Position numbers and translations under genes: made by a program. From assembly GCF_033441515.1 (NCBI RefSeq), contig NZ_JAWQJT010000001.1:1426001-1490000 (forward strand): 64,000 bases of DNA. Direction: 5' to 3'. The notes beneath the pieces are model-generated. The model saw only the letters and a list, made by a program, of their open reading frames with translations, was not told the origin of the DNA and did not search any database. This stretch comes from Amycolatopsis solani (GTDB taxonomy: Bacteria; Actinomycetota; Actinomycetes; Mycobacteriales; Pseudonocardiaceae). Every line of letters begins with the position of its first letter. The stretch's first letter is position 1. Below, piece by piece: positions 16,701 to 24,048 of this stretch.

Positions 16701-18160
16701 GCCCGGGCGACACCGTGACGTCGACGATCACCGTGACGAACACCGGCGACAGCTTGCTGCGGGAAGTTTCGGTGGCCGACCAGCGGGCCCCGGACTGCAC
16801 CAAGTCCTGGGGAGCGCTCGAGCCACAAGCGAAGCAGACTTACAGCTGCACCGAGATCGCCGGGGACGCCGACTACGCCGCCACCGCGAAAGTGACCGGT
16901 ACCGACGCCACGAACCGTCCGGTGACCGACACCGCCGAGGTCCCGGTCAAGGTCATCCACCCCGCGGTCACGATCACGAACGACGCGGCGCCCGCGCAGG
17001 TCAGGCAAGGCGACACCGTGACGTTCACCCTCGTCGTCGCGAACACCGGTGACGTGCCACTGACCGACGTGTCCGTTGTGGACAGTCGCACTCCGGCGTG
17101 CGCTCAGCCCATCGGCACCCTCCTCCCCGGCGCCACCCAGCGCCACTCCTGCAAGGTAGACGCCGGCACCGACAATTTCGTGAGCTCCGCCACCGCGACC
17201 GGCACCGATCCGACGAACCGCCAGGTCAGCGCCACCGACGACGCGGGCTACACCGTGCTGCACCCCGGGCTCGCGATCACCCAGGACGTCCACGGCGGCC
17301 CCTTCCGCGCGGGCGACACCGTGACCTCGACGATCACCGTCACCAACACCGGCGACGGACCGCTGACCGCGATCCAGGTCGACGCCGCCTGCGCGAAGAC
17401 GTTCGACAAACTGGAAGCGGGCGCCACGCAGAAGTTCGACTGCACCACGACCGCCCCGGCCGACGACGTCGTCGCCACCGCGAAGGCCACGGCGAACGCC
17501 CCCGTCGGCCCTCCGCTCACGGCCGCGGACACCGACGAGATCGACGTCATCCACCCGGCTCTGAAGCTGACGAAGGACGCGAAGCCCGAGAAGGTGCGCG
17601 CCGGGGACGAGGTCACGTTCACCGTCGTCGTGCGCAACACCGGCGACGTCGCGCTGACCGGGGTGTCCGTTGTGGACGATCCGGCGTGCGCGAAGGAGTT
17701 CGACACCCTGCCGGCCGGTGCGACGCAGACTTACACCTGCGTTCGAAAAGCGTCGGAGGACGATTTCACCGCCCCCGCGGAAGTGACGGGAACGGATCCG
17801 ACCGGTCGCGCCGCGCAATCGTCGGCGGAACCGAAAGTCGACGTCGTCCACCCCGAAATCGCGGTGATGAAGGACGCGACGCCGTACGAAGTCCGGGAAG
17901 GCGACACCGTCACCTTTTCCGTCTTGGTCAAGAACACCGGTGACGTGCCGCTGACCACCCTGTCCGTCGTCGACGACCACACTCCGTCGTGTGCGCACTC
18001 CGCAGCGGAACTGGCCGTGGACGCCGAAATCACCTACACGTGCCAGGCTGTCGCGGGGAAACAGGGCTTCACGGGCAAGGCGACCGCGACCGGCCAGGAC
18101 CCGACCGGACGACCGGTGTCGGCGTCCGGTGACGCCGCGTTCATCGTGCGCAGCGGCTGA
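13760..18160 (+). CDS. Giant secreted repeat protein, 11 DUF11/DUF7507-like domains
   Basis: The 1466-residue protein starts with a signal peptide (LVVVLALVFLASAVVPSASA). Residues about 35-355 form a beta-rich head containing GWSVALVYAYPERN, resembling DUF3344-type surface domains. From residue 359 there are 11 tandem repeats of about 100 residues, each with the pattern AGDTVTFTITVxNTGDxPLTxVxVxD, then C...GTLxPGxxxxYxC and ending DVIHP. Each repeat carries two Cys that probably form a disulfide. There is no LPXTG, C-terminal helix or other anchor. Codon 346 (14795-14797) is the rare TTA, at the head/repeat junction. It is likely a cell-surface stalk or adhesin, which is inferred. Confidence 0.85.
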   Translation: MPLPERPLRLVVVLALVFLASAVVPSASATAAPPFSVGYDAVVYGDFLYAGNGVLRCPVAADHAPTSGPVATPAACANTADRKDTLANDDFFLPWADVDADPGTFDSAGASVSIPPGAKIAFARLNWAGSTTCQGAVPPPGTPAKQNVRLSVGSAKSADVAPSGYAEDAGHYSAHADVTDRFATAPTGTALDVTVGNVWAAQGFDCVGGWSVALVYAYPERNADYAPNKRKVVVYDGHVDQTAGAPATETTITGFRAAAADAHLGVTAYDGDWGASGDQFLVDGTPAAEPATGGTSNFFVSNADNAAAPAVKNNFSVDAKAFNVDRVPAGATSTKLGFVTSGDAYLAQNLAFSVPVPELQVALRATQPKAHVGEPVTFAVAVTNPGGVPATGVQVTADAVPACAKPIGTLAPGQTVSYTCTGPAPADDFTASAKATGTSALGDAVEGVAAAHVDVLHPALGLTKTPDRPAYRAGDTATFTIKAVNTGDTGLSGLQVTDPKTPSCAQSPPGTLAPGESRTWECTAKAPIADGVATATATATDELGKQVTAAADAPAPTIAPAVELTKTANPPVIHAGDAVTWTVTVHNTGDSPLAPVTVTDDTTTSCSRTFAGLAAGATQTYSCTANPSRTTTSHATATGTDLSGRPVTATASATVTVITPALTLTKDAAPAVARPGDPVTFTITVANAGDSPLTEAAVTDDRTPACAKALGALPPRGTQTYSCTAPAPADDFTNTATATAKDQLGGTVKVTDDAVVDVIHPAVSLAAKAAPAQVREGDTVTWTITATNTGDVPLTGVAVADDQLAACAKPLGTLQPQATRTYSCTTVAGATGFTTKPVVTGTDPTARPVTATAEAAFTVQHPAVAVTAAVTGGPFREGDTVPFRITVRNTGDVPLTGLHVTDAQAARTTGCTQVIDGALEPGGTREFGCTATAPADDVTRTVRVDATPPVGPDVTASAVAAVDVIHPAIAITRSADPKVVRPGDTVTSTITVTNTGDSLLREVSVADQRAPDCTKSWGALEPQAKQTYSCTEIAGDADYAATAKVTGTDATNRPVTDTAEVPVKVIHPAVTITNDAAPAQVRQGDTVTFTLVVANTGDVPLTDVSVVDSRTPACAQPIGTLLPGATQRHSCKVDAGTDNFVSSATATGTDPTNRQVSATDDAGYTVLHPGLAITQDVHGGPFRAGDTVTSTITVTNTGDGPLTAIQVDAACAKTFDKLEAGATQKFDCTTTAPADDVVATAKATANAPVGPPLTAADTDEIDVIHPALKLTKDAKPEKVRAGDEVTFTVVVRNTGDVALTGVSVVDDPACAKEFDTLPAGATQTYTCVRKASEDDFTAPAEVTGTDPTGRAAQSSAEPKVDVVHPEIAVMKDATPYEVREGDTVTFSVLVKNTGDVPLTTLSVVDDHTPSCAHSAAELAVDAEITYTCQAVAGKQGFTGKATATGQDPTGRPVSASGDAAFIVRSG
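14834..18157 (+). repeat. Eleven tandem ~300-bp coding repeats in the giant secreted protein
   Basis: Each unit encodes about 100 residues, beginning AxxLTKDAxPxxVRxGDTVTF and ending at xVIHP. Units 6 and 9 differ: they begin with a xGGPFRxGDTV variant and lack the DPTGRPV segment, so the array seems to contain two repeat subtypes. Confidence 0.85.
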
Positions 18161-18289
18161 ACGGAGTAACGCGGGAGCGTCCGATTGCCGCGGAATTCCT
18201 ACCCGTCGGCGACGAGTACGACCGAACAAATGTGACCAGTGCGTTCGGAGGGTTCTCGCCGTAATCGTCCCGTGATACGTTCCTGCGCC

Positions 18290-19009
18290 GTGTCCCCCCT
18301 TGGTGAACGTGCTCGCGTGGTGATGGTGTCACTCAGTGTGCTGCTCGGCGTTTTTTCCGCCGCGACCGGTACCTGGATGGCCTCCGCGGAAGGAAACACC
18401 GCCGAGCTCGGCGCCGCGGCCCTGGTGCTCCCCAACGCGCCCGCGGGCTCCGGTGGCGGCAGCGGCACCGACCTCGCGGGCGGCCAGGCGCAACCGTCGA
18501 AGCCGGTCGCGCCCGCGTCCGCCGGCCCGGCCCCGACGACGTCCAGCGCGGCACCCACGCCGACCGAGACGTCCGCGCCCCCGCAGCCGACGACGTCGGA
18601 AGCGCCGCCGCCGACCACCAAGGCCGCGGCCCGGGTCGCGTCGACGGCCACCGGGCAGGTCCTCTCGCTGGTCAACGACGAGCGCGCGAAGGCCGGCTGC
18701 GACCCGCTGACCGAGGAGTCGCACCTGACCAAGGCCGCGCAGGACTACAGCGACCAGATGTCGGCCGGCGACTTCTTCTCGCACACCAGCCCCGACGGCA
18801 CGACGTTCGACCAGCGCATCAAGATCGCCGGCTACTCGAAGCCGGGCGCGGAGAACATCGCGAAGGGCCAGACGTCCGCGGAGCAGGTCATGGACGCCTG
18901 GATGAACTCCGAGGGCCACCGCGCGAACATCCTGAACTGCACCCTGAAGAAGCTCGGCGTCGGGTTCACGAAGGCGGGCAACTACTGGGTCCAGGACTTC
19001 GGGTACTGA
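18290..19009 (+). CDS. Secreted CAP-domain (SCP/PR1-like) protein
   Basis: About 239 residues. An N-terminal signal or anchor segment (VVMVSLSVLLGVFSAATGTWMASA) is followed by a Pro/Thr/Ala-rich linker (about 60-115) and a C-terminal CAP domain. The domain has VLSLVNDERAKAGCDPL, the SHTSPDGTTFDQRI loop, GENIAKGQTSAEQVMDAWMNSEGHRANILN, and the end VGFTKAGNYWVQDFG. Bacterial CAP proteins act in the envelope, but their activity is mostly unknown. The start is uncertain: GTG at 18290 is used, with GTG 18239 or ATG 18323 possible. It ends 1 nt from the convergent CDF gene. Confidence 0.85.
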   Translation: MSPLGERARVVMVSLSVLLGVFSAATGTWMASAEGNTAELGAAALVLPNAPAGSGGGSGTDLAGGQAQPSKPVAPASAGPAPTTSSAAPTPTETSAPPQPTTSEAPPPTTKAAARVASTATGQVLSLVNDERAKAGCDPLTEESHLTKAAQDYSDQMSAGDFFSHTSPDGTTFDQRIKIAGYSKPGAENIAKGQTSAEQVMDAWMNSEGHRANILNCTLKKLGVGFTKAGNYWVQDFGY

Positions 19010-19010
19010 G

Positions 19011-20012
19011 CTACGGGTTGTTCCACCGCTCCGCGATGTCGCCGTAGCGCGCCAGCACCGTCGCGCGCAGTTCGGGATCCGTCCGCGGCACCGGCTCGAT
19101 GAACACCTCGGTGACGTCGTTGAACGACTGGGTCAGCTCGCCCGCGAGCCGGACGCAGGCGCGTTCGAGGTCGCCGGCGCTCAGCGAGTCGTCGAAGTCG
19201 ACGCGGGTGCAGACCAGGACCTGGTCGGTGCCCATCAGCATGGTCTGCAGGTCCACGACCGCCTCGATCTCCGGCGCGGCCGAGAGGTGGTCGCGGACGC
19301 CGCGGACGATCTCCGGGTTGGCCTGGCGGCCGATGAGCAGGCCGCGGTTCGTCCGCCCGAGCAGGTAGGCGACGAAGGCGAGCAGCACGCCGATGACGAT
19401 CGACGCGACGCCGTCCCAGACCTCCGAGCCGGTGATCTGGTGCAGGCCGATGCCGGCGAACGCGACCAGCAGGCCGATCAACGCGGCGGAGTCCTCGAAC
19501 AGGACGGTCTTCGGCGTCGGGTCGTCGATCAGGCGGAGGTACGCCCAGAGCGACCGGTTTTCGGCCCTGGACTCCCGGACGGTCTGGCGCACCGCTTGCA
19601 CCCACGACGTGCCCTCGAGCAGGAACGCCACGGCCAGCACGATGTAGCTGAGGATCGACGTGCTCTGCGCCTCGCCGTGCCCGAACAGCGTCGACACGCC
19701 TTCGTAGAGCGCGAACATCGAGCCGGACGCGAAGATCGACACCGCCGCGAGCAGCGACCAGAAGTACCGCTCCTTGCCGTAGCCGAAGGGGTGCACGCGG
19801 TCGGCCGGGCGGTCGGAACGTTTCAACGCGGTCAGCAGCAGGACCTCGGTGAACGTGTCGGCCACCGAGTGGGCCGCTTCGGACAGCATCGCGCCGGAGC
19901 CGGTGATGACGCCCGCGATCAGCTTCATGACCGCGATCGCCAGGTTGACCCCACCGGCGAGCAGGACGGTCAGCGTGCTTTCGCCACCGGAGTTCTCGGA
20001 ATCCTCACTCAC
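19011..20012 (-). CDS. Cation diffusion facilitator (CDF) family transporter
   Basis: The 333-residue membrane protein has six predicted helices with the metal-site motif HxxxD (H48/D52 in LSEAAHSVADTFTEV), the family segment RVHPFGYGKERYFW, and FEDSAALIGLLVAFAG in the fifth helix. The C-terminal cytoplasmic domain (PEIVRGVRDHLSAAPEIEAV) is the usual dimerisation domain. It resembles the ZnT9-like subgroup and probably exports Zn2+ or a similar divalent cation by proton exchange. Confidence 0.88.
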   Translation of the reverse strand: MSEDSENSGGESTLTVLLAGGVNLAIAVMKLIAGVITGSGAMLSEAAHSVADTFTEVLLLTALKRSDRPADRVHPFGYGKERYFWSLLAAVSIFASGSMFALYEGVSTLFGHGEAQSTSILSYIVLAVAFLLEGTSWVQAVRQTVRESRAENRSLWAYLRLIDDPTPKTVLFEDSAALIGLLVAFAGIGLHQITGSEVWDGVASIVIGVLLAFVAYLLGRTNRGLLIGRQANPEIVRGVRDHLSAAPEIEAVVDLQTMLMGTDQVLVCTRVDFDDSLSAGDLERACVRLAGELTQSFNDVTEVFIEPVPRTDPELRATVLARYGDIAERWNNP

Positions 20013-20028
20013 CCGGTGAGCGTAATGC

Positions 20029-20475
20029 TCAGAGGCGGCGCAGGCCGTGCAGAACGCGCTCCATCAACGCCGTCGCCGGGCGGCCCTCGGGGGTGACCCG
20101 GCTGTCGTGGATGGTGACCAGTCCCTGCTCGGCCATGTCGTCCAGCAGCACGCGGACGACGCCGAGCGGCACGCTCAGCCTGGCCGCGACCTCGGCGACC
20201 GAGCGCGGGCGGGAGCAGAGCGAGCGGACCGAGCGGAACTCGCCGGTCAGCCGGGCGCCGTTCCAGTGGGCGCCGGCGCGCGTCGAGACGAGCGCTTCGA
20301 TCGCGAGGTGGCGGCGCGACTGCGTCCGGCCGCGGGTCAGGACGTACGGGCGCACGAGCGTCCGCTGGGCGGGCACCGGGTCCTGGGCGCCGGCACCGGG
20401 GTACCGGACGTCCATGTCGTCGATGTAGGTGCGGAGAGCGTGTCGCCCGGTCGTGGTGCTCCGGTCCTCGCTCAT
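20029..20475 (-). CDS. DUF742-family protein, orphan conservon component
   Basis: The 148-residue protein contains LVRPYVLTRGRT, the DUF742 core and a winged-helix-like segment (RPRSVAEVAARLSVPLGVVRVLLDDMAEQGLVTIH). In actinobacterial conservons this protein sits with a sensor kinase, a roadblock protein and a GTPase that together form a G-protein-like system at the membrane. None of those partners is adjacent here, so this copy is an orphan. Its regulation or partner must be encoded elsewhere. Confidence 0.85.
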   Translation of the reverse strand: MSEDRSTTTGRHALRTYIDDMDVRYPGAGAQDPVPAQRTLVRPYVLTRGRTQSRRHLAIEALVSTRAGAHWNGARLTGEFRSVRSLCSRPRSVAEVAARLSVPLGVVRVLLDDMAEQGLVTIHDSRVTPEGRPATALMERVLHGLRRL

Positions 20476-20623
20476 ACCTGGCCGCCCCCTGGTTCCGTGA
20501 TCGTCGAATGGGCCTTCGCTGGCAACGGCGGCGGCGAAGGAAACGTCAGGATACGCCCGATGTCCAGGGTTCAGGTCTTCGTTTGTCCTCCACTCGATGG
20601 GCCATTTCGGTGAATATCATGAA

Positions 20624-20641
20624 CGTTTTTGCAAGAAAACG
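20624..20641. promoter_or_regulatory. AT-rich inverted repeat upstream of the DUF742 gene
   Basis: CGTTTT-N6-AAAACG sits within an unusually AT-rich patch (about 20580-20660) of the 296-bp gap between the DUF742 and Fe-S reductase genes. It may be a promoter or operator for DUF742. No ORF is convincing in this gap. Confidence 0.3.
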
Positions 20642-20721
20642 ATTACCTCGACAAAATCCCAGCTAGTGGACGTGTGACAACGCGTAGCGCAATGGCTACT
20701 TCATTGCGAATATCGCCAAGG

Positions 20722-20756
20722 AAAAGGCCCCGGCCAGGAAGTTCCTGACCGGGGCC
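20722..20756 (-). terminator. Intrinsic terminator of the EtfD-like Fe-S reductase gene
   Basis: Arms at 20726-20739 and 20743-20756 (GGCCCCGG...CCGGGGCC, 14 bp, one mismatch) surround a 3-nt loop. On the minus strand the hairpin ends in TTTTCC. It lies 15 bp beyond the stop codon. Confidence 0.75.
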
Positions 20757-20771
20757 GTGAAAAAATCATTG

Positions 20772-22985
20772 TCACTCTTCTGCGAGCGAAGGCGCTCCGG
20801 TCGGCACTGCCTTCGGCGCCGGCTTGCGCTTGACCGACTCGAGGAGCATCTGCGCGACGTCGACGATCTCGACCTTCTCGCTCGCGCTGCCGTCGCTCTG
20901 GCGGGCGGTCAGGCCGTCGTTCAGCATCACCTTGCAGAACGGGCAGCCGGTGGCGATCTTCGACGGCGCGGTCCCGAGCGCCTCGTCGACGCGCTCGACG
21001 TTGATCCGCTTGCCGATCTTCTCTTCCATCCACATCCGCGCGCCGCCCGCGCCGCAGCACATCGACTTGTCGCCGTGCCGCGGCATCTCGCGCAGCCGCG
21101 CGCCGGTCGCGCCGACGAGCTCGCGGGGCGCCTCGTACACCTTGTTGTGGCGGCCGAGGTAGCACGGGTCGTGGTAGGTGACGTCCTCGGCGACCGGCGC
21201 CACCGGCACCAGCTGCTTCTCGCGCACCAGGCGGTTCAGCAGCTGCGTGTGGTGCACGACGTCGAACTGGCCGCCCAGCTCCGGGTACTCGTTGGCGAGG
21301 GTGTTGAAGCAGTGCGCGCAGGTCACGACGACCTTGCGCGCCTTCCGCTCACGTCCCTCGAACACCGAGTTCAGGACCTCGACGTTCTGCTGCGCGAGCA
21401 TCTGGAACAGGAACTCGTTGCCCGCGCGGCGGGCCGGGTCGCCGGTGCAGGACTCCTCCGAGCCGAGCACCTTGTACTTCACGTCGGCCATGTGCAGCAG
21501 CTCGGCGACCGCGCGCGTCGTCTTCTTCGCGCGGTCCTCGAACGCGCCGGCGCAGCCGACCCAGAACAGGTACTCGGCGTCTTCCATGTCACCGTCGAAC
21601 ACCGGGACCTCGAAGTCCAGGTCCTCGGTCCAGGCCAGCCGGTCCTTGGCGTTCTGGCCCCACGGATTGCCCTTGTTCTCCAGGTTCTTGAACATGCCGT
21701 TCAGCTCGCTGGGGAACGACGACTCGATCATCACCTGGTAGCGGCGCATGTCGACGATGTGGTCGACGTGCTCGATGTCGACCGGGCACTGCTCGACGCA
21801 GGCACCGCAGCTGGTGCAGGACCACAGGACGTCGGGGTCGATGACGCCGCCGTCGTCGCCGATGAGGGCCTTCTGGGACTCGGCGATGGCCAGGACGTCG
21901 ATCCCGGCGTACATGTTGTCGCCGGACAAACCGACCTCGTCGCCCGCCATGTCGCGCTTGCCGCCGGCCATCAGGTACGGCGCCTTCGCGTAGGCGTGGT
22001 CACGCAGCTGCGTGATGAGCAGCTTCGGCGAGAGCGGCTTGCCCGTGTTCCACGCGGGGCACTGCTCCTGGCAGCGGCCGCACTCGGTGCACGTCGAGAA
22101 GTCCAGCCAGCCCTTCCAGCTGAAGTCCTCGATCTTGCCGACGCCGAAGGTGTCCTCGTCCGGGTCGGCTTCCTCGAGGTCGAGGACCTTGCCGCCGCTC
22201 ATCATCGGCTTGAGCGCGCCCAGTGCGACGCCGCCGTCGGCCTCGCGCTTGAAGTAGATGTTGAAGAACGCGCTGAACCGGTGCCAGGCGATGCCCATGG
22301 TCATCGTGCGGGCGACCACGATCAGCCAGACCGTGGCGCTCATCAGCTTGACGAACGCGAAGACCGTGACCAGGTTCGGGCTGGCCGGCAGCAGCTGGCC
22401 GATCGGGTTCGAGACGAAGGACGCCCACAGCGGCCCTTCGTGGGTGTTCAGCGCGGACTTCGCGGCGCGGACGCCGATGATGCCGATGCCCTCGATCAGG
22501 ACGACGGCCTCGATGAAGTACGCCCACTTGAAGTTGGAGCCGGCGAAGCGCGACTGGCGGTCGGCGCGGCGGGGGTGGTTGCGCTGGCGGATCGCCATCA
22601 GCACCAGGATGCCGACGATCGTGCCGAGCCCGAGCAGCTCCATGAGCAGCTGGAACGGCGGGAAGTCGTCGAGGATCGGCCAGCCCCAGGTCGGGACGAA
22701 GACCTCGCCGTACGCCTCGAACAGGGCCAGCGAGCCCAGCAGGAAGCCCCACATGACGAGCCAGTGCGCCGGCCCGACGCTGCGCTTGCGGTTCATCCGC
22801 GTGTGCGCGGCGAACTCCTTGACCAGGGTCTTCATGCGGGGCATGAAGGGGCCGTTGCGCGTCGAGTCGGGCTGCCCGAGACGGATGACGCGCACGAAAC
22901 GCGCGATCGTCGCGGCGAACATTCCCCAGGCGACGACGCCGAGCAGGACCGAGATCCCGCCGAGCGTCAGTTGCAGAGCGCCCAT
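20772..22985 (-). CDS. EtfD-like membrane Fe-S oxidoreductase (heterodisulfide-reductase-related)
   Basis: The 737-residue protein has about six membrane helices in its first 260 residues, then two [4Fe-4S] ferredoxin motifs (CTECGRCQEQCP and CTSCGACVEQCP). Two CCG domains with the Cys-rich ends CAHC...CCGAGGARMWMEE and CPFCK follow. The layout matches the mycobacterial EtfD group, which re-oxidises ETF and passes electrons from acyl-CoA dehydrogenases to menaquinone. GAAAGG lies upstream of the ATG at 22985. A TTACT-N4-AGTAA palindrome 60 bp upstream matches sites near the acyl-CoA dehydrogenase at the window's left end. Confidence 0.82.
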   Translation of the reverse strand: MGALQLTLGGISVLLGVVAWGMFAATIARFVRVIRLGQPDSTRNGPFMPRMKTLVKEFAAHTRMNRKRSVGPAHWLVMWGFLLGSLALFEAYGEVFVPTWGWPILDDFPPFQLLMELLGLGTIVGILVLMAIRQRNHPRRADRQSRFAGSNFKWAYFIEAVVLIEGIGIIGVRAAKSALNTHEGPLWASFVSNPIGQLLPASPNLVTVFAFVKLMSATVWLIVVARTMTMGIAWHRFSAFFNIYFKREADGGVALGALKPMMSGGKVLDLEEADPDEDTFGVGKIEDFSWKGWLDFSTCTECGRCQEQCPAWNTGKPLSPKLLITQLRDHAYAKAPYLMAGGKRDMAGDEVGLSGDNMYAGIDVLAIAESQKALIGDDGGVIDPDVLWSCTSCGACVEQCPVDIEHVDHIVDMRRYQVMIESSFPSELNGMFKNLENKGNPWGQNAKDRLAWTEDLDFEVPVFDGDMEDAEYLFWVGCAGAFEDRAKKTTRAVAELLHMADVKYKVLGSEESCTGDPARRAGNEFLFQMLAQQNVEVLNSVFEGRERKARKVVVTCAHCFNTLANEYPELGGQFDVVHHTQLLNRLVREKQLVPVAPVAEDVTYHDPCYLGRHNKVYEAPRELVGATGARLREMPRHGDKSMCCGAGGARMWMEEKIGKRINVERVDEALGTAPSKIATGCPFCKVMLNDGLTARQSDGSASEKVEIVDVAQMLLESVKRKPAPKAVPTGAPSLAEE

Positions 22986-23044
22986 CGTTCGGGTGCCTTT
23001 CGTCCGGATCAAAAACTGTGGTGGTGCCGGGAGACTAACCTTCC

Positions 23045-23058
23045 TTACTGATGAGTAA
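23045..23058. promoter_or_regulatory. Perfect TTACT-N4-AGTAA palindrome upstream of the EtfD-like gene
   Basis: TTACTGATGAGTAA, perfect 5-bp arms, lies 60 bp before the EtfD-like start codon. It is the same motif class as 149-162, 173-186 and 4074-4087. It probably marks a shared regulator of beta-oxidation genes (inference). Confidence 0.5.
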
Positions 23059-23104
23059 CCCGTTGAGTGGGCCTAAGTCCCACCGATGTGGTGTACGTCG
23101 CTCT

Positions 23105-23133
23105 TTGTTTTGGGACGATCGTTCAGGTAGTTT
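23105..23133 (+). promoter_or_regulatory. Promoter of the SMR-TetR operon, with palindrome in the spacer
   Basis: TTGTTT (-35, 23105-23110), a 17-bp spacer and TAGTTT (-10, 23128-23133), with the -10 ending 7 nt before the ATG, so a leaderless mRNA is expected. The spacer contains GGACGATCGTTC (23113-23124), a near-palindrome that would let the co-transcribed TetR repressor occlude the promoter. Confidence 0.55.
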
Positions 23134-23140
23134 TCACCCT

Positions 23141-23470
23141 ATGGGTGCGTACCTTCTGCTCGCGCTGGCGATCGCCGCCGAGGTCTCCGCGACGGTCTCG
23201 CTGAAGCTCTCCGAGGGCTTCTCGAAGCTCGGCCCGTCGGTCGTCGTGGTGCTCGGGTACGCCGTCGCGTTCGTCGCCCTGTCGTACGTGCTCAAGATGG
23301 GGCTGCCGATCGGCGTGGCCTACGCGATCTGGGCCGCGGCCGGCGTCGCGCTGGTCGCGATCGTCGGCGTCGTGTTCCTCAAGGAGCCGGTCAACGCGGC
23401 CATGATCGCCGGTCTGGCGCTGGTCATCGGCGGTGTGGTGCTGATCGAAATCGGGAGTGCTTCGACGTGA
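23141..23470 (+). CDS. Small multidrug resistance (SMR/QacE-like) efflux protein
   Basis: The 109-residue protein has four membrane helices and the SMR signature: the essential Glu in the first helix (LLLALAIAAEVSATVSLKLS), then PIGVAYAIWAAAGVALVAIVG and a final helix. Members export quaternary ammonium or guanidinium compounds by proton exchange. The downstream TetR gene overlaps its stop codon by GTGA, suggesting a self-regulated drug-responsive operon. Confidence 0.93.
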   Translation: MGAYLLLALAIAAEVSATVSLKLSEGFSKLGPSVVVVLGYAVAFVALSYVLKMGLPIGVAYAIWAAAGVALVAIVGVVFLKEPVNAAMIAGLALVIGGVVLIEIGSAST

Positions 23471-24027
23471 AACTGCAGGTCGACGGCCGCAAGGTGCGGG
23501 GTGAGAAGCGGCGCGCGGAGATCATCGCGGCCACCTTGCGGATCATCGAGCGCGACGGCGTCGCGGGCGTGACCCACCGGACGGTCGCGGCCGAGGCCGG
23601 CGTGCCGACGACGTCCACGACCTACCACTTCTCGTCGCTCGACGATCTGCTGATCGCCACGCTCATCTCGTGCGCCCGGGACATGGCGACCGAGGTCTAC
23701 TGGATGATCGACCGGGCCCGGTCACGCGGTTCGCGTGGCGCCGAGGAGGTCGCGGGCCTGCTCGCCGAGGCGCTGGGCCCGCGGCGCGGGCGCACGATGG
23801 CCGAGTACGAGCTGTACCTGCTGGCCGCGCGGAAGCCGGAGCTGCGCCCGGCCGCGCGGCGCTGGCTCGACGTGCTGACGTCGATGGTCCGCCACGACGA
23901 CGAGGTGGCGTTCCGGGTGTTCCTCGCGGGCATCGACGGGCTGCTGATCCAGGGCCTCATCGACGACGAGCCGCCGTCCGCGGACGAGCTGCGTCCCGTC
24001 GTGGACTACCTGCTGAAACCGCGTTGA
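23467..24027 (+). CDS. TetR-family transcriptional regulator
   Basis: The 186-residue protein has a TetR N-terminal helix-turn-helix (RRAEIIAATLRIIERDGVAGVTHRTVAAEAGVPTTSTTYHF) and a helical ligand-binding domain. It is translationally coupled to the SMR efflux gene. The likely targets are the palindrome in the SMR promoter (23113-23124) and perhaps the palindrome at 24024-24039. Confidence 0.9.
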   Translation: MKLQVDGRKVRGEKRRAEIIAATLRIIERDGVAGVTHRTVAAEAGVPTTSTTYHFSSLDDLLIATLISCARDMATEVYWMIDRARSRGSRGAEEVAGLLAEALGPRRGRTMAEYELYLLAARKPELRPAARRWLDVLTSMVRHDDEVAFRVFLAGIDGLLIQGLIDDEPPSADELRPVVDYLLKPR

Positions 24028-24039
24028 CTAGCTAGTTAA
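24024..24039. promoter_or_regulatory. 16-bp palindrome TTGACTAGCTAGTTAA at the TetR stop / GNAT promoter
   Basis: Eight-base arms with one mismatch. It contains the TetR gene's TGA and lies 10 bp before the ATG of the downstream acetyltransferase. Its position suggests control of that gene. Confidence 0.4.
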
Positions 24040-24048
24040 CTTCGGATC

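Noticed and set aside
14834..18157. Possible CRISPR-like array from the regular repeats
   Set aside because: The ~300-bp units are in-frame protein repeats with variable DNA sequence and no short identical repeats with unique spacers.
14795..18229. 1144-codon open frame opposite the giant repeat protein
   Set aside because: It mirrors the repeats of the plus-strand gene and is Arg/Gly-rich without motifs, so it is a shadow of codon bias.
20757..23051. 764-codon plus-strand frame over the EtfD-like gene
   Set aside because: No family features; the minus strand carries Cys motifs, membrane helices, a start with RBS and a terminator.
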